The notes below the pieces were generated by a model. That model searched no databases. It was not told the origin of the DNA and saw nothing but the letters and a program-made list of their open reading frames with translations. This document shows positions 8,986 to 17,639 of a stretch of DNA of 64,000 nucleotides, one piece after another. The DNA lies in the NCBI GenBank assembly GCA_030679035.1, contig JAUXTH010000116.1, positions 1 through 64,000 on the forward strand. The letters are read 5' to 3'. This DNA comes from Methylobacter sp. (GTDB taxonomy: Bacteria > Pseudomonadota > Gammaproteobacteria > Methylococcales > Methylomonadaceae). Numbering within the stretch: position 1 is the stretch's first letter; every line of letters begins with the position of its first letter. The position numbers and the translations under genes were made by a program.

Positions 8986-9326
8986 GTTAAGCCGTCATTT
9001 TTGGGATGTGTATAGCTAAAATTTAGGGGTGTATATCTAAAAATTGTGAAGTAATCCACAAATTAGGCTGGCGTTAAAAAAAATCAAAATGCAGGTAAAA
9101 GAATAGTTAATATTTACGGAATAAACTGACATAAGATATTGATATATAAATATAATTAATTACCGCATAAAAAATGTACAAATTAACAAAACTTCAATAA
9201 AAACCGCTGGTAAGAGTTGTTAGAAAGCACTTTTCCACAAAGTTATCCACAGATTCTGTGGGTAACTCAAATAGTTTAATACGTATAATTACTTAGCCTC
9301 TAAACATCAAAAATAACTCAAACATT
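8986..9326. promoter_or_regulatory. AT-rich gap with a cluster of DnaA-box-like sites
   Basis: No gene is seen in these 341 bases. The gap is far more AT-rich than its flanks, with a run dominated by A and T at about 9100-9200. Near its right end there is a perfect DnaA box, TTATCCACA (9243-9251), a near-consensus TTTTCCACA (9231-9239) and an inverted TTACCCACA (9257-9265). A weaker TAATCCACA is at 9053-9061. A 15-bp near repeat, GTGTATAKCTAAAA, occurs at 9008 and 9029. It must also hold the priA promoter. A DnaA-controlled promoter or a replication-initiation site are both possible. Confidence 0.55.
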
Positions 9327-11555
9327 ATGGCTAAGTTGCAAGATAGGAATGAGTTGATTTTCAGGGTTGCCATTGCCGTTCCGGTTTATCGGCTGTTTGA
9401 TTATTTGGCGCCTGAAAATATCGAGCGGCTCGCTATCAAACCGGGTATTCGCCTGGAAGTGCCTTTCGGGAAAGCTAAAAAAATCGCCTTTTTAATTGAG
9501 TGCGTTCAGCATAGCGATATAGATATCGGCAAGTTAAAACGCGTCGAACGGATATTGGACGAAACACCGCTCTTATCAGTAAAAGACCTGGCGCTGCTGC
9601 ATTGGGCCAGCGGCTATTACCATCATCCGTTGGGCGAGGTTTTCAGTGCTGCGTTCCCTGTGGCGCTGCGTCAGGGCAAATCAGCTGTTATCCAGACGGA
9701 AAAACGCTATGCGTTGACGGAGTTGGGCAAGACTGTCGATACTGAGCAACTCAAACGATCACCTAAGCAAAAAAGTGTGCTGGAAAAATTTCAGGCACAT
9801 CCAAACAGCTTGTCTGAAGCGGAACTTTCCGCATGGAATCAAAATTGGCGCACTTCGGTAAAGCAACTGCTGGATAAACAGTTGCTACAACATGCCGCGC
9901 CTGGGGTTGCGGGAAAAAATGTTGAATCGATTATCAGGAACGATGCTCTGCACTGCAATCCACCGCAGCAAGCGGCGATAGATGCAGTATGTGGCAGCCA
10001 GGGGCAGTTTGGCGTTTTTTTGCTGGAGGGCGTGACCGGCAGCGGCAAAACCGAAGTGTATATGCAGATTATTCGCTCTGTGCTGGAACGGGGCCAGCAG
10101 GTGTTGGTGTTGTTGCCGGAAATTACCCTGACCCCCCAGCTCGAAGATCGGTTCCGGCAACGGTTTAACGTGAGCATTGCGATTTCCCATTCCAAATTGA
10201 CCGACCGGCAGCGAGCCGGTGCCTGGCTTAAAATGCAGCGGGGCGAATGTTCGATTTTATTGGGCACCCGATCCGCCCTGTTTACGCCGTTAAAAAATCC
10301 CGGCTTGATTATTCTCGATGAAGAGCATGACGCCTCGTTCAAGCAGCAGGAAGGCTTTCGTTTTTCGGCCCGCGATGTCGCTGTGGTGCGCGGCAAGCTG
10401 TTAAATATTCCGGTATTGCTGGGTTCTGCGACGCCTGCGCTGGAGAGCCTGCATAACGTCGATAACAAACGTTACCGTTTGCTGCATCTGCCGGAGAGGG
10501 CGGGCAATGCAACAGCACCGGTCTTGCAGCTGTTGGACATCAGGAACAAACGAATGCAGGAGGGACTGTCTGAAGCGTTGGTTGCGGAGATGCGCAAAAC
10601 CTTGGCGAAAAATGAACAGGTGTTATTGTTCCTGAACCGGCGAGGCTTTGCGCCGACCCTGATCTGTCACGGTTGCGGCTGGGTTGCGCGTTGCCGGCGC
10701 TGCGATGCCAATCTGGTAATTCATTACGATGAAGGGATATTGCGTTGTCATCATTGCGGGCAGGAACAACGCTTGATCAGGCAGTGTCCCGCCTGCAAAA
10801 CCGGGGAATTGACGCCGCTGGGACTGGGTACCGAGCGGGTGGAAAAGGTGCTGGCAGAACTATTTCCTGACAAAACGATTGTGCGCCTGGATCGGGATTC
10901 CACTCAACGCAAAGGCTCGTTGGAAAATTATTTGCAGCAAATCAATCAGGGCGCAGTGGATATTATTCTGGGTACGCAAATGCTGGCGAAAGGCCATCAC
11001 TTTCCCAATGTGACGCTGGTGGCGATTCTGGATGTGGATAGCGGCCTGTTCAGCATTGATTTTCATGCTCCCGAAAAACTGGCGCAAATGATTGTGCAGG
11101 TTTCAGGGCGCGCCGGGCGTGCTGAAAAGCCCGGCAGGGTCATCATGCAAACCCGGCAGCCGGAGCATCCGTTGTTAACGACGCTGATCGCTCAGGGTTA
11201 TAACAGTTTTGCCAGAACCGCGTTGGCGGAGCGCAAAGAGGCGTCATTGCCGCCGTTCAGTTATCAAGCGTTATTAAGGGTGCAGGCCTTGGATGCCGAG
11301 ATGCCGAAGCTGTTTCTGCATGCGGTTGCCGAGCTGGCGCGGGAACACAGTAAAGGCCACACCCATATTTTGGGGCCGGTTGCCGCGCCGATGGCTCGGC
11401 GTGCGGGGCTATACCGCTATCAATTGCTGTTTCAGAGCAGCAGGCGGCCGGAGCTGCATGCGTTGTTGGATGTGCTGATGCCGAAAATTGAAAAACTCAA
11501 GCAGGCAAAAAAAGTGCGCTGGTCGCTGGATGTCGATCCGGTGGATTTGTATTGA
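9327..11555 (+). CDS. priA: Primosomal protein N' (replication restart helicase PriA)
   Basis: PriA recognises stalled or repaired forks and reloads the replicative helicase. The 742-residue product has the N-terminal 3'-DNA-binding domain, Walker A GVTGSGKT at 235-242, the DEEHD box, and the zinc-binding insert with paired cysteines (CHGCG, CRRCD, CHHCG, CPAC) around residues 445-490. The helicase motif VSGRAGRA is near 590. Length is usual for the family. Transcription probably starts in the AT-rich DnaA-box region just upstream. Confidence 0.97.
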   Translation: MAKLQDRNELIFRVAIAVPVYRLFDYLAPENIERLAIKPGIRLEVPFGKAKKIAFLIECVQHSDIDIGKLKRVERILDETPLLSVKDLALLHWASGYYHHPLGEVFSAAFPVALRQGKSAVIQTEKRYALTELGKTVDTEQLKRSPKQKSVLEKFQAHPNSLSEAELSAWNQNWRTSVKQLLDKQLLQHAAPGVAGKNVESIIRNDALHCNPPQQAAIDAVCGSQGQFGVFLLEGVTGSGKTEVYMQIIRSVLERGQQVLVLLPEITLTPQLEDRFRQRFNVSIAISHSKLTDRQRAGAWLKMQRGECSILLGTRSALFTPLKNPGLIILDEEHDASFKQQEGFRFSARDVAVVRGKLLNIPVLLGSATPALESLHNVDNKRYRLLHLPERAGNATAPVLQLLDIRNKRMQEGLSEALVAEMRKTLAKNEQVLLFLNRRGFAPTLICHGCGWVARCRRCDANLVIHYDEGILRCHHCGQEQRLIRQCPACKTGELTPLGLGTERVEKVLAELFPDKTIVRLDRDSTQRKGSLENYLQQINQGAVDIILGTQMLAKGHHFPNVTLVAILDVDSGLFSIDFHAPEKLAQMIVQVSGRAGRAEKPGRVIMQTRQPEHPLLTTLIAQGYNSFARTALAERKEASLPPFSYQALLRVQALDAEMPKLFLHAVAELAREHSKGHTHILGPVAAPMARRAGLYRYQLLFQSSRRPELHALLDVLMPKIEKLKQAKKVRWSLDVDPVDLY

Positions 11556-11611
11556 GGGTTAAGAAGTTTTCACCGCGAAGAAAAACCGTAACTACTCAGC
11601 CATCAAATGCA

Positions 11612-11704
11612 ATGGAACGCAGATGACACAGATGAATATGATTAACGCGGATAATTCAAAAAAATTTTATTTGATCTTAATTATCCGCGTCATCAGCGTT
11701 CCAT
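11612..11704. repeat. Long inverted repeat, ATCCGCG family (copy 1)
   Basis: Outer arms ATGGAACGC (11612-11620) and GCGTTCCAT (11696-11704) and inner arms GCGGATAATT (11647-11656) and AATTATCCGC (11679-11688) form a long interrupted hairpin. It fills the gap between the convergent genes priA and bamD. Related elements lie at 25413-25508 and 29568-29676, also between convergent genes. A role as a two-way transcription barrier is plausible. Confidence 0.8.
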
Positions 11705-11706
11705 GC

Positions 11707-12546
11707 CTACTTTTCTAAGCCGATAAAATCCCAAACCTGATGCGAAAAGGTTGAGTCTTTACGTTCAGGCACCGGCGGACCATTCGGATAGTTAAGCTCA
11801 TAGACGCGAGTGGTATCTTTGGCAAGATCGGGTAGTTCAAGCTTGGTGTAGGCCTCCTGCATAATTTGCAATGCAAAGGGAACAGCCGGCGTGCGCTGGT
11901 ATTTGTCAACGACGGTAGACGCCCGGTTGATCGCGGCTACATAAGCCTTGCGTTTCATGTAAAAGCGGGCGACGTGGATTTCATGCATCGCCAGATTGTT
12001 TTTAAGCGCAATCATGCGCTGTTGGGCATCGGCTACATATTTGCTTTTGGGGAATCTGCGGATCAGTTCGGAAAAATTGTCATAGGCGTCTCGGGCAGTC
12101 CCCGGATCGCGTTGCGAAGTATCGGTAGGCAGGAAACGGTCGATAAAGCCGATACCGCGATTGTAGTTGACCAGGCCTTTTAAATAATAAGCATAATCGA
12201 CGCTGGAGCTGCGCGGGTTGATTTTGATAAAGCGGTCTGCGGCGGCGATAGCGCCTTCAGGATCGCTGTTTTTGTAATACGCGTAAGCGACATCCAGCTG
12301 GGTTTGAGCGGATTCATCGCCAAAGGGGTAACGGGATTCGAGCGCTTCGTAGAGCTTGATGGCCTTGTCGTAATTGCCGCTATCAAGCGCCGTTTTGGCT
12401 TGATCGCGAAACTTTCCGGCATTCCAGTCGGCATATTCGTCTTCGGTGTCGGAATCGCCGGAGGCGAGGCTTTTAAGCGTCTCGCAGCCTTGAAGAGACA
12501 GGCCTAAACAACAGATAAATAAAAATTTAATTAAAATTAATCGCAT
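11707..12546 (-). CDS. bamD: Outer membrane assembly lipoprotein BamD
   Basis: BamD is the essential lipoprotein of the BAM complex, which folds beta-barrel proteins into the outer membrane. The 279-residue precursor has a lipoprotein signal ending LSLQGC, with C21 to be lipidated. The mature part is TPR-like: repeats around AYYKNSDPEGAIAAADRFI, YYLKGLVNYNRG and the FSELIRRFPKSKY helix are characteristic. It is divergent from rluD, an arrangement found in many gammaproteobacteria. Confidence 0.95.
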   Translation of the reverse strand: MRLILIKFLFICCLGLSLQGCETLKSLASGDSDTEDEYADWNAGKFRDQAKTALDSGNYDKAIKLYEALESRYPFGDESAQTQLDVAYAYYKNSDPEGAIAAADRFIKINPRSSSVDYAYYLKGLVNYNRGIGFIDRFLPTDTSQRDPGTARDAYDNFSELIRRFPKSKYVADAQQRMIALKNNLAMHEIHVARFYMKRKAYVAAINRASTVVDKYQRTPAVPFALQIMQEAYTKLELPDLAKDTTRVYELNYPNGPPVPERKDSTFSHQVWDFIGLEK

Positions 12547-12666
12547 AGTGCTAACGACACGCTGTAATATAAGGGGTTTTTCTCGCCGGATTTAACTGCG
12601 ATACTTGAGATGGCTTGAGTATCTTGCGAGTATAACTTAACAATGGGTTAATCAGAAGAACTTGTT

Positions 12667-13611
12667 ATGACGAGATTATCGGCAGAAGTGCCATTTGAAA
12701 TGGCCGGCATGCGATTAGATCAGGTGCTGGCGGAACTGTTTACAGATTATTCGCGCAGCAAGCTGCAAACTTGGGTTAAAGCCGGGCGGGTGCAGGTCAA
12801 CGGTTTAACCCTTAAGCCTAAAGACAAGCTTGAGGGCGGCGAAACGATAGAGTTGGATGCGGAGGCGGAGATAGTAGTCATCGCCGAGCCTGAGTCTATC
12901 CCGCTGGAAATTGTTTTTGAAGATGAAAGCCTGCTGATTGTGAATAAACCGGCAGGATTGGTGGTACATCCGGCGATTGGGAACTGGAACGGAACGCTGC
13001 TGAACGCGTTGCTGAATCATGACCCCAATCTGGAAACCTTGCCCAGAGCGGGCATCGTGCACCGGATCGATAAGGAAACCAGCGGACTGTTGATGATTGC
13101 AAAAACCTTGCAAGCCCATAACAGTCTGACCAGTCAGCTACAGGACAGGGCTATTACCCGCGAATATCTGGCCATTACCCGAGGCCGCATGACCGCAGGC
13201 GGCACCGTTGATGAACCGATCGGCAGGCATCCTACCGACCGCAAACGCTATGCGGTCAGGGAGAATGGCAAATTTGCCGTGACTCACTACCGGGTCGGCC
13301 AGCGCTTTACCCGCCATACCCTGGTTCAGGTCAAGCTGGAAACCGGCCGCACCCATCAAATCAGGGTACACATGGCGCATATCCGTTTTCCGCTGTTGGG
13401 CGATCAGGTTTATGGCGGACGCTTCCAAATGCCGCCGGATTGCAGCGAGCAGCTGGAAAAAGAATTGCGCAGTTTCAAACGGCAGGCCTTGCATGCGGCA
13501 AAATTGGGCTTGCAGCATCCCGTTACCGATGAGTATTGCGAGTGGGAACAACCGCTGCCTGACGATATGACCCGATTGCTGGAAGCATTGGCGGACAATG
13601 AACGGGATTAA
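12667..13611 (+). CDS. rluD: 23S rRNA pseudouridine synthase RluD
   Basis: RluD converts U1911, U1915 and U1917 of 23S rRNA (E. coli numbering) to pseudouridine. The 314-residue protein has an N-terminal S4 RNA-binding domain (about 12-80) and the synthase domain with the catalytic motif HRIDKETSG, where D135 is the nucleophile. GRTHQIRVHM closes the active site. It overlaps pgeF by 14 bp, so the pair is cotranscribed. The RluD-PgeF order is conserved in gammaproteobacteria. Confidence 0.95.
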   Translation: MTRLSAEVPFEMAGMRLDQVLAELFTDYSRSKLQTWVKAGRVQVNGLTLKPKDKLEGGETIELDAEAEIVVIAEPESIPLEIVFEDESLLIVNKPAGLVVHPAIGNWNGTLLNALLNHDPNLETLPRAGIVHRIDKETSGLLMIAKTLQAHNSLTSQLQDRAITREYLAITRGRMTAGGTVDEPIGRHPTDRKRYAVRENGKFAVTHYRVGQRFTRHTLVQVKLETGRTHQIRVHMAHIRFPLLGDQVYGGRFQMPPDCSEQLEKELRSFKRQALHAAKLGLQHPVTDEYCEWEQPLPDDMTRLLEALADNERD

Positions 13612-14332
13612 GCACTGGCTGACCCCGGACTGGCCTGCACCGGCCAACGTCCATGCCGCGACTACGTTGCGTACCGGCGGGGTCAGTTGCGGCGCTTACG
13701 CCAGCCTTAATCCGGCCCTGCATGTGGGCGATGATGCTGACTTGGTTGAACAAAATCGCCAGATAATTAAAGAGTCGCTGGGCTTGCCCTGCGAACCGAT
13801 TTGGTTGGATCAAATACATAGTAATCGGGCGGTGCCAGCGGTAATAACAGAACCCTTGCAACAAGCCGATGCCAGTTATACGGCTGAGCCTGGGGTTGTG
13901 TGTGCGGTGTTGACGGCGGACTGTTTGCCGCTACTGGTTTGCACGGCTGACGGTAGTCAAGTGGCCGCTATTCATGCCGGTTGGCGTGGCTTGCTGGCCG
14001 GAGTGATCGGCAATACGGTAAGCGCAATACAAAATAGCGATTTGTTGGTATGGCTGGGGCCTGCAATCGGCCCAGACTGCTTTGAAGTAGGCGCTGAAGT
14101 GCGGGATGCTTTTCTGGAGAAATCGGCCGCATTCATCACGGCTTTTAAACAGCACAGCAACGGCAAGTGGCTGGCGGATATTTACCAGCTGGCCCGAATC
14201 GATCTGGCTATGCTGGGTATCGATAAGATTTACGGCGGCGGTTTTTGTACCGTTACCGAACAGGAACGGTTTTATTCCTATCGCCGGGATAAACAAACAG
14301 GGCGTATGGCTACGCTGATTTGGAGAGAATAA
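13598..14332 (+). CDS. pgeF: Purine nucleoside phosphorylase / PgeF-type laccase-domain protein
   Basis: This 244-residue YfiH/PgeF family protein carries the family signatures TLRTGGVS near the start, TADCLPLL and HAGWRG in the middle and CT-x9-FYSYRRD at the end. The conserved Cys and His bind a metal. In E. coli the protein edits cytoplasmic peptidoglycan precursors in which Ser replaces Ala; purine phosphorylase activity is also reported in the family. The start overlaps the end of rluD. Confidence 0.88.
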   Translation: MNGIKHWLTPDWPAPANVHAATTLRTGGVSCGAYASLNPALHVGDDADLVEQNRQIIKESLGLPCEPIWLDQIHSNRAVPAVITEPLQQADASYTAEPGVVCAVLTADCLPLLVCTADGSQVAAIHAGWRGLLAGVIGNTVSAIQNSDLLVWLGPAIGPDCFEVGAEVRDAFLEKSAAFITAFKQHSNGKWLADIYQLARIDLAMLGIDKIYGGGFCTVTEQERFYSYRRDKQTGRMATLIWRE

Positions 14333-14335
14333 AGA

Positions 14336-15160
14336 GTGAGTTTACTGATATTAATTATCATCTTCACCGCGGTTGGCGGCGTTTTAAGCGTTATGGCGGC
14401 TGCGGTTTTCCTGTTGTTGCCGGATCATCGCAGGGCTGCTGTGCTTCCGCATGGGATCAGTTTTGCGATTGGGGCATTATTGGCTGTCGCCTTTTGGGGT
14501 TTGATTCCCGAGGCATTTGCAAAAATTAAACCTGAGCAGTTTCAAGCTTTATCCGGAACCATTTTAGCGGGCGTGCTCGGTTTTTTTGTGCTGGAAAAGT
14601 TGCTGATCTGGCGGCATTGTCATTCCGGCGATTGCGAGGCGCATGGCGATGAAGAGGAGCACGATCATAGTCACGGGCATAGCCACAGTCACGGCACGGC
14701 CAAGTCGGCAGGTGCATTGATTATTCTCGGCGACGGTATCCACAATTTTGTCGATGGGGTTTTAATCGCGGCCGCGTTTTTGACCGATGTGCAATTGGGC
14801 ATAGTCACCAGTCTGGCCGTTGCAGCGCATGAAATTCCTCAGGAAGTCGGCGATTTTGCGATTTTGCTGCACAGCGGTTATTCCAAAAGCAAAGCGCTTT
14901 TTTACAATATGCTCGCCAGCTTGACCACGGTGTTGGGTGGCGTGTTGGCGTATTTCGGGCTGGAAGACTTGCATGACAGCCTGCCGTATTTCCTGGCGTT
15001 GGCGGCCTCAAGCTTTATTTATATTGCGGTAGCCGACTTGATCCCGTCATTGCATAAAAAGACCGACATGAAAACATCATTGCAGCAGATCGCGTTGATT
15101 GCTATGGGGGTGTTGTTGATCTGCTCATTGCATGGTATTGCGCATAATATGGAAGTTTAA
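14336..15160 (+). CDS. ZIP-family divalent metal transporter
   Basis: A 274-residue integral membrane protein starting at a GTG with GGAGAG upstream and only three bases after pgeF. It has about eight membrane segments. A long His-rich cytoplasmic loop lies near residues 96-118 (alternating His with Ser, Asp, Gly). The metal-binding helices carry GDGIHNFVDG and AAHEIPQEVGDFA, the ZIP helix IV and V signatures. Zinc or iron uptake is likely; the ion cannot be decided from sequence. Confidence 0.9.
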   Translation: MSLLILIIIFTAVGGVLSVMAAAVFLLLPDHRRAAVLPHGISFAIGALLAVAFWGLIPEAFAKIKPEQFQALSGTILAGVLGFFVLEKLLIWRHCHSGDCEAHGDEEEHDHSHGHSHSHGTAKSAGALIILGDGIHNFVDGVLIAAAFLTDVQLGIVTSLAVAAHEIPQEVGDFAILLHSGYSKSKALFYNMLASLTTVLGGVLAYFGLEDLHDSLPYFLALAASSFIYIAVADLIPSLHKKTDMKTSLQQIALIAMGVLLICSLHGIAHNMEV

Positions 15161-15315
15161 GCGGCAGGCGCAAAGTGCGGGCAGGGCAACGTAAAGCTTA
15201 TCAGTATGGCATCGTTGGTTGGTGTCTTGTTTTTCCCGAATTTTTTAATGAGAATACGAAAAAACCAAGATGAATTTTGTCATGATTTATGGTTAACCAA
15301 CTGGAGAATAATGCG

Positions 15316-15909
15316 ATGGCCCAACAACATCAATCTGAAAGCATTTTCATGACTGAAGAGGAATATCTGCAAAGCGAGCTGACGTCTGAAGTCAAGCGCG
15401 AGTATATCGACGGTCAGGTTTATGCCATGGCAGGAGCCAAGCACAACCATAATTTTATTTCAATGAATATTGCCCGTGAATTTAGCAATCATCTTAAAGG
15501 TACGCCTTGTGCCGCTTTCATGGCAGACACCAAGGTGCGTTTAGGGAAAAATTATGTTTACCCCGATGTGCTGGTGGATTGCGGCAAAATGTCCGGCGAT
15601 GATTATTTTTCAACATCTCCGGTAATAATTGTTGAAGTGTTGTCTAAATCAACCAGAATGTGCGATACCACAACAAAGCTTATCCAATACATTAATTTAC
15701 CCTCTTTAAAAGAGTATGTATTGATAGAGCAGGACTTTGTTTCTGTGCAAGTGCTGCGTAAAAGCAATCACTGGCAGCCGGAATATTTTTATCTTGGCGA
15801 TAGGGTTAGTTTTGAGTCTATCGGCTTAACGCTGACGGTTGAAGAAATTTACGACCGCGTTGATAACGCCGATATGACTGAATTTAGGCAGGGTATCCAA
15901 AACAGTTAA
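15316..15909 (+). CDS. Uma2 family protein (DUF820 restriction-like nuclease fold)
   Basis: A 197-residue protein starting at the ATG 15316, which has GGAG at the right distance; an upstream TTG-type start is less likely. It has YLQSELTSEVKREYIDGQVYAMAGAK and the nuclease-fold residues D of YPDVLVDC, E of IIVEVLSKSTR and the K of the following segment. Uma2 proteins adopt a PD-(D/E)XK fold and are abundant in cyanobacteria and some methanotrophs. Their role is unknown. It opens the accessory island. Confidence 0.8.
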   Translation: MAQQHQSESIFMTEEEYLQSELTSEVKREYIDGQVYAMAGAKHNHNFISMNIAREFSNHLKGTPCAAFMADTKVRLGKNYVYPDVLVDCGKMSGDDYFSTSPVIIVEVLSKSTRMCDTTTKLIQYINLPSLKEYVLIEQDFVSVQVLRKSNHWQPEYFYLGDRVSFESIGLTLTVEEIYDRVDNADMTEFRQGIQNS

Positions 15910-15919
15910 TCATAAGCTC

Positions 15920-16020
15920 GTAGAGCAACGCAGGAGCAGTTGCCGAGCAAACTGCTAATCATTTCCACAATACCGATGTCAGTCTTGCGTAGTTGCGGTG
16001 GATTGCCTATGGCGAATCCC
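15920..16020. repeat. Fragments of palindromic repeat elements
   Basis: Bases 15920-15947 match, with small differences, the segment 50324-50352 inside ddlB (GTAGAGCAA, GGAGCA, TTGCCGAG). A second imperfect hairpin, GTGGATTGCC facing GGCGAATCCC, lies near 15998-16020. No coding capacity is supported here. The region looks like a pile-up of repeat fragments downstream of the Uma2 gene. Confidence 0.6.
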
Positions 16021-16037
16021 CTTACAGCTTTAGCCTT

Positions 16038-16823
16038 TTACGGGTTTATAAATGTCTTGGCAAATCCCTTATCTAGCAGCATATCGTTGTCACTTAGGAA
16101 ATTAACCAGATTTTTATATTCATCACGGTAAAAATCACGCAAAACATCAGATGATTTCTCGTACTCTTTGAAGTAGCATAGAAGGTTGGTTAAATCGCTC
16201 TCAATTAATCTTGTTGTTAAAAATGCCAGCGTTGTCTCATTCTTGGAAAGACTCAATAAAGCGGGTAAATTACCCGGAGAAATATTGCTGTTTTTCCGTA
16301 CAAAATCAATAAACGTGAATGAATCCCTTACAGGAACTTTTTGGTAGTTATAGTCTATTCGAGCAACAAGTTTTTCGATAATACGGTATAAATCGGTACG
16401 CTTGGACTCATCTTGAAAATGTTGGACTTGTTGTTGCGCCGCATCAGCTGTTTTGGTCAGTTCTTCTCGAGTGAGCTTTAGTTCATCACGTGAAACGGTC
16501 AAAGCTTCACTTGATATGTTAAGCGCCCGCATTTGAATATTAATTGTCCATAGTAATGCTACGAAGGCAAGCAAACTAAAAAACGGACTAAGTACTCCAC
16601 CTACATAGCCGCCAAATGTTCCCCAGTCTATTGATTTTTTACTAAACCCATCCCTAATATGTCCCTCATAAGCATAAACATTGCTCCAAAACATCCATAG
16701 GGTAAAACCAATACCTAAGATAGCTATCAATCCAACAAGCCATAGTATCCATTTGCTGGGCTGCGACGGGGCCGCGCCTTTATCTTTCCGAATAGTATCT
16801 TGTTGAGATTCTGTGATTGTCAT
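16038..16823 (-). CDS. Membrane protein, putative phage abortive infection (putAbiC-like)
   Basis: A 261-residue protein with two membrane helices (about 25-46 and 72-95). The second is preceded by WGTFGGYVGGVLSPFFSLLA, a pattern I associate with the putAbiC family of putative abortive-infection proteins. A coiled coil (about 95-150) rich in Glu, Lys and Gln follows, then a soluble C-terminal domain without recognisable catalytic motifs. It lies beside two toxin-antitoxin pairs. Defence is inferred from family resemblance and context. Confidence 0.55.
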   Translation of the reverse strand: MTITESQQDTIRKDKGAAPSQPSKWILWLVGLIAILGIGFTLWMFWSNVYAYEGHIRDGFSKKSIDWGTFGGYVGGVLSPFFSLLAFVALLWTINIQMRALNISSEALTVSRDELKLTREELTKTADAAQQQVQHFQDESKRTDLYRIIEKLVARIDYNYQKVPVRDSFTFIDFVRKNSNISPGNLPALLSLSKNETTLAFLTTRLIESDLTNLLCYFKEYEKSSDVLRDFYRDEYKNLVNFLSDNDMLLDKGFAKTFINP

Positions 16824-16860
16824 TGGATTGCTAAAATATCAGAGTAGTGAATAAATTAAA

Positions 16861-16907
16861 GTTCGATAGGCCGGGCAACTTCTTCTCGTTGCCCGACATT
16901 TTGGCTC
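16861..16907. repeat. 47-bp direct repeat with internal hairpin, left copy
   Basis: The segment contains CCGGGCAAC and GTTGCCCGA, which form a hairpin, and is about 85% identical to 17573-17619. The two copies bracket the higA-higB pair. It may be a REP-like palindrome, or mark the ends of an inserted cassette. Confidence 0.75.
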
Positions 16908-16932
16908 AACGACAAATTCCAGTTTTTCTCTA

Positions 16933-17214
16933 TTACGCCGCTTCCAGCGCAATATGCACTCGTTGACCAAGAGCAGTGGCGATGTTCACTAGGGCATCCA
17001 GAGAAAACCGAGACACGCGACCACGCAACAGGTCGTTGATGCGTGGCTGGGTAACTCCGCAGTGGGTTGCGGTTTCGGCTTGCTTCCAGTCATTGGTCTT
17101 AATAATGACTGTTATTTGTCGCATCAATTCGGCTCGCGCCCTAAGGTTGGCAGCCTGTTCCGGCGTGTCGGCAATCGCATCCCACACGCTGCTAAAGGTT
17201 TCGATATTGGTCAT
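16933..17214 (-). CDS. XRE-family antitoxin (HigA-like)
   Basis: A 93-residue DNA-binding protein with a Cro/XRE helix-turn-helix: WKQAETATHCGVTQPRINDLLRGRVSRFSLDALVNIATALG. It matches HTH antitoxins of RelE/HigB-type pairs with toxin-first order. Its ATG overlaps the stop of the upstream toxin reading frame (ATGA). It would bind its own promoter and neutralise the toxin. The antitoxin is intact, while the toxin frame lacks a normal start codon. Confidence 0.85.
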   Translation of the reverse strand: MTNIETFSSVWDAIADTPEQAANLRARAELMRQITVIIKTNDWKQAETATHCGVTQPRINDLLRGRVSRFSLDALVNIATALGQRVHIALEAA

Positions 17215-17537
17215 GGTTTGCCTCTTAAAAGTTCAGCATAGCGCTTACTGGCTAGCTCGACATCGTGCTTAGTAGTCGCCTGTGTTTTTTTCTGAAAAGC
17301 GTGCAACACGTAGACGGCATCTGCTAGCCTAGCTGTGTAGATCACTCGAAAAATACCTGTGTCGTCCCGCAAACGGATTTCTTCAACGCCTTTACCGATA
17401 GCAGGCATCGGTTTGTAATCGTCTGGATATTCACCGTGCTGTACCTTATCAAGTTGGTATCCGGCATCTTGCCTGACATCCTCGGGAAATTTCCGTATGC
17501 ACTTGAGCGCATCTCCAAGGAAATATATTTGCTTTAT
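17211..17537 (-). pseudogene. HigB/Gp49-like toxin, full frame without a standard start codon
   Basis: The frame encodes a RelE-superfamily phage Gp49-like toxin: FLGDALKCIRKFPEDVRQDA, then EIRLRDDTGIFRVIYTARL and YVLHAFQKKTQ, 109 codons from 17537. The codon where family members start is ATA (17535-17537), preceded two codons earlier by a TAA. There is no ATG, GTG or TTG until the ATG at 17406-17408, which would remove the first 43 residues. A G-to-A change in the original ATG is the simplest explanation. Rare initiation at ATA cannot be excluded. The 3' end couples to the antitoxin. Confidence 0.65.
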
Positions 17538-17572
17538 GAGTTAATTATATCTAATTGGATATAATCGAACAA

Positions 17573-17619
17573 GTCCGATAGGTCGGGCAACTTTTTGTCG
17601 TTGCCCGATATTTTGAGTC
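17573..17619. repeat. 47-bp direct repeat with internal hairpin, right copy
   Basis: Second copy of the repeat at 16861-16907, with the hairpin GTCGGGCAAC facing GTTGCCCGAT. It lies between the toxin frame and the end of hepT. Confidence 0.75.
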
Positions 17620-17639
17620 TTGTAGGCTGCGCATCCGCA

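Noticed and set aside
16861-17619. Integron attC-like sites around the HigBA-like pair
   Set aside because: The hairpins lack recognisable R and L boxes with the GTTRRRY core in the right places, and no integrase is present. They are kept only as direct repeats.
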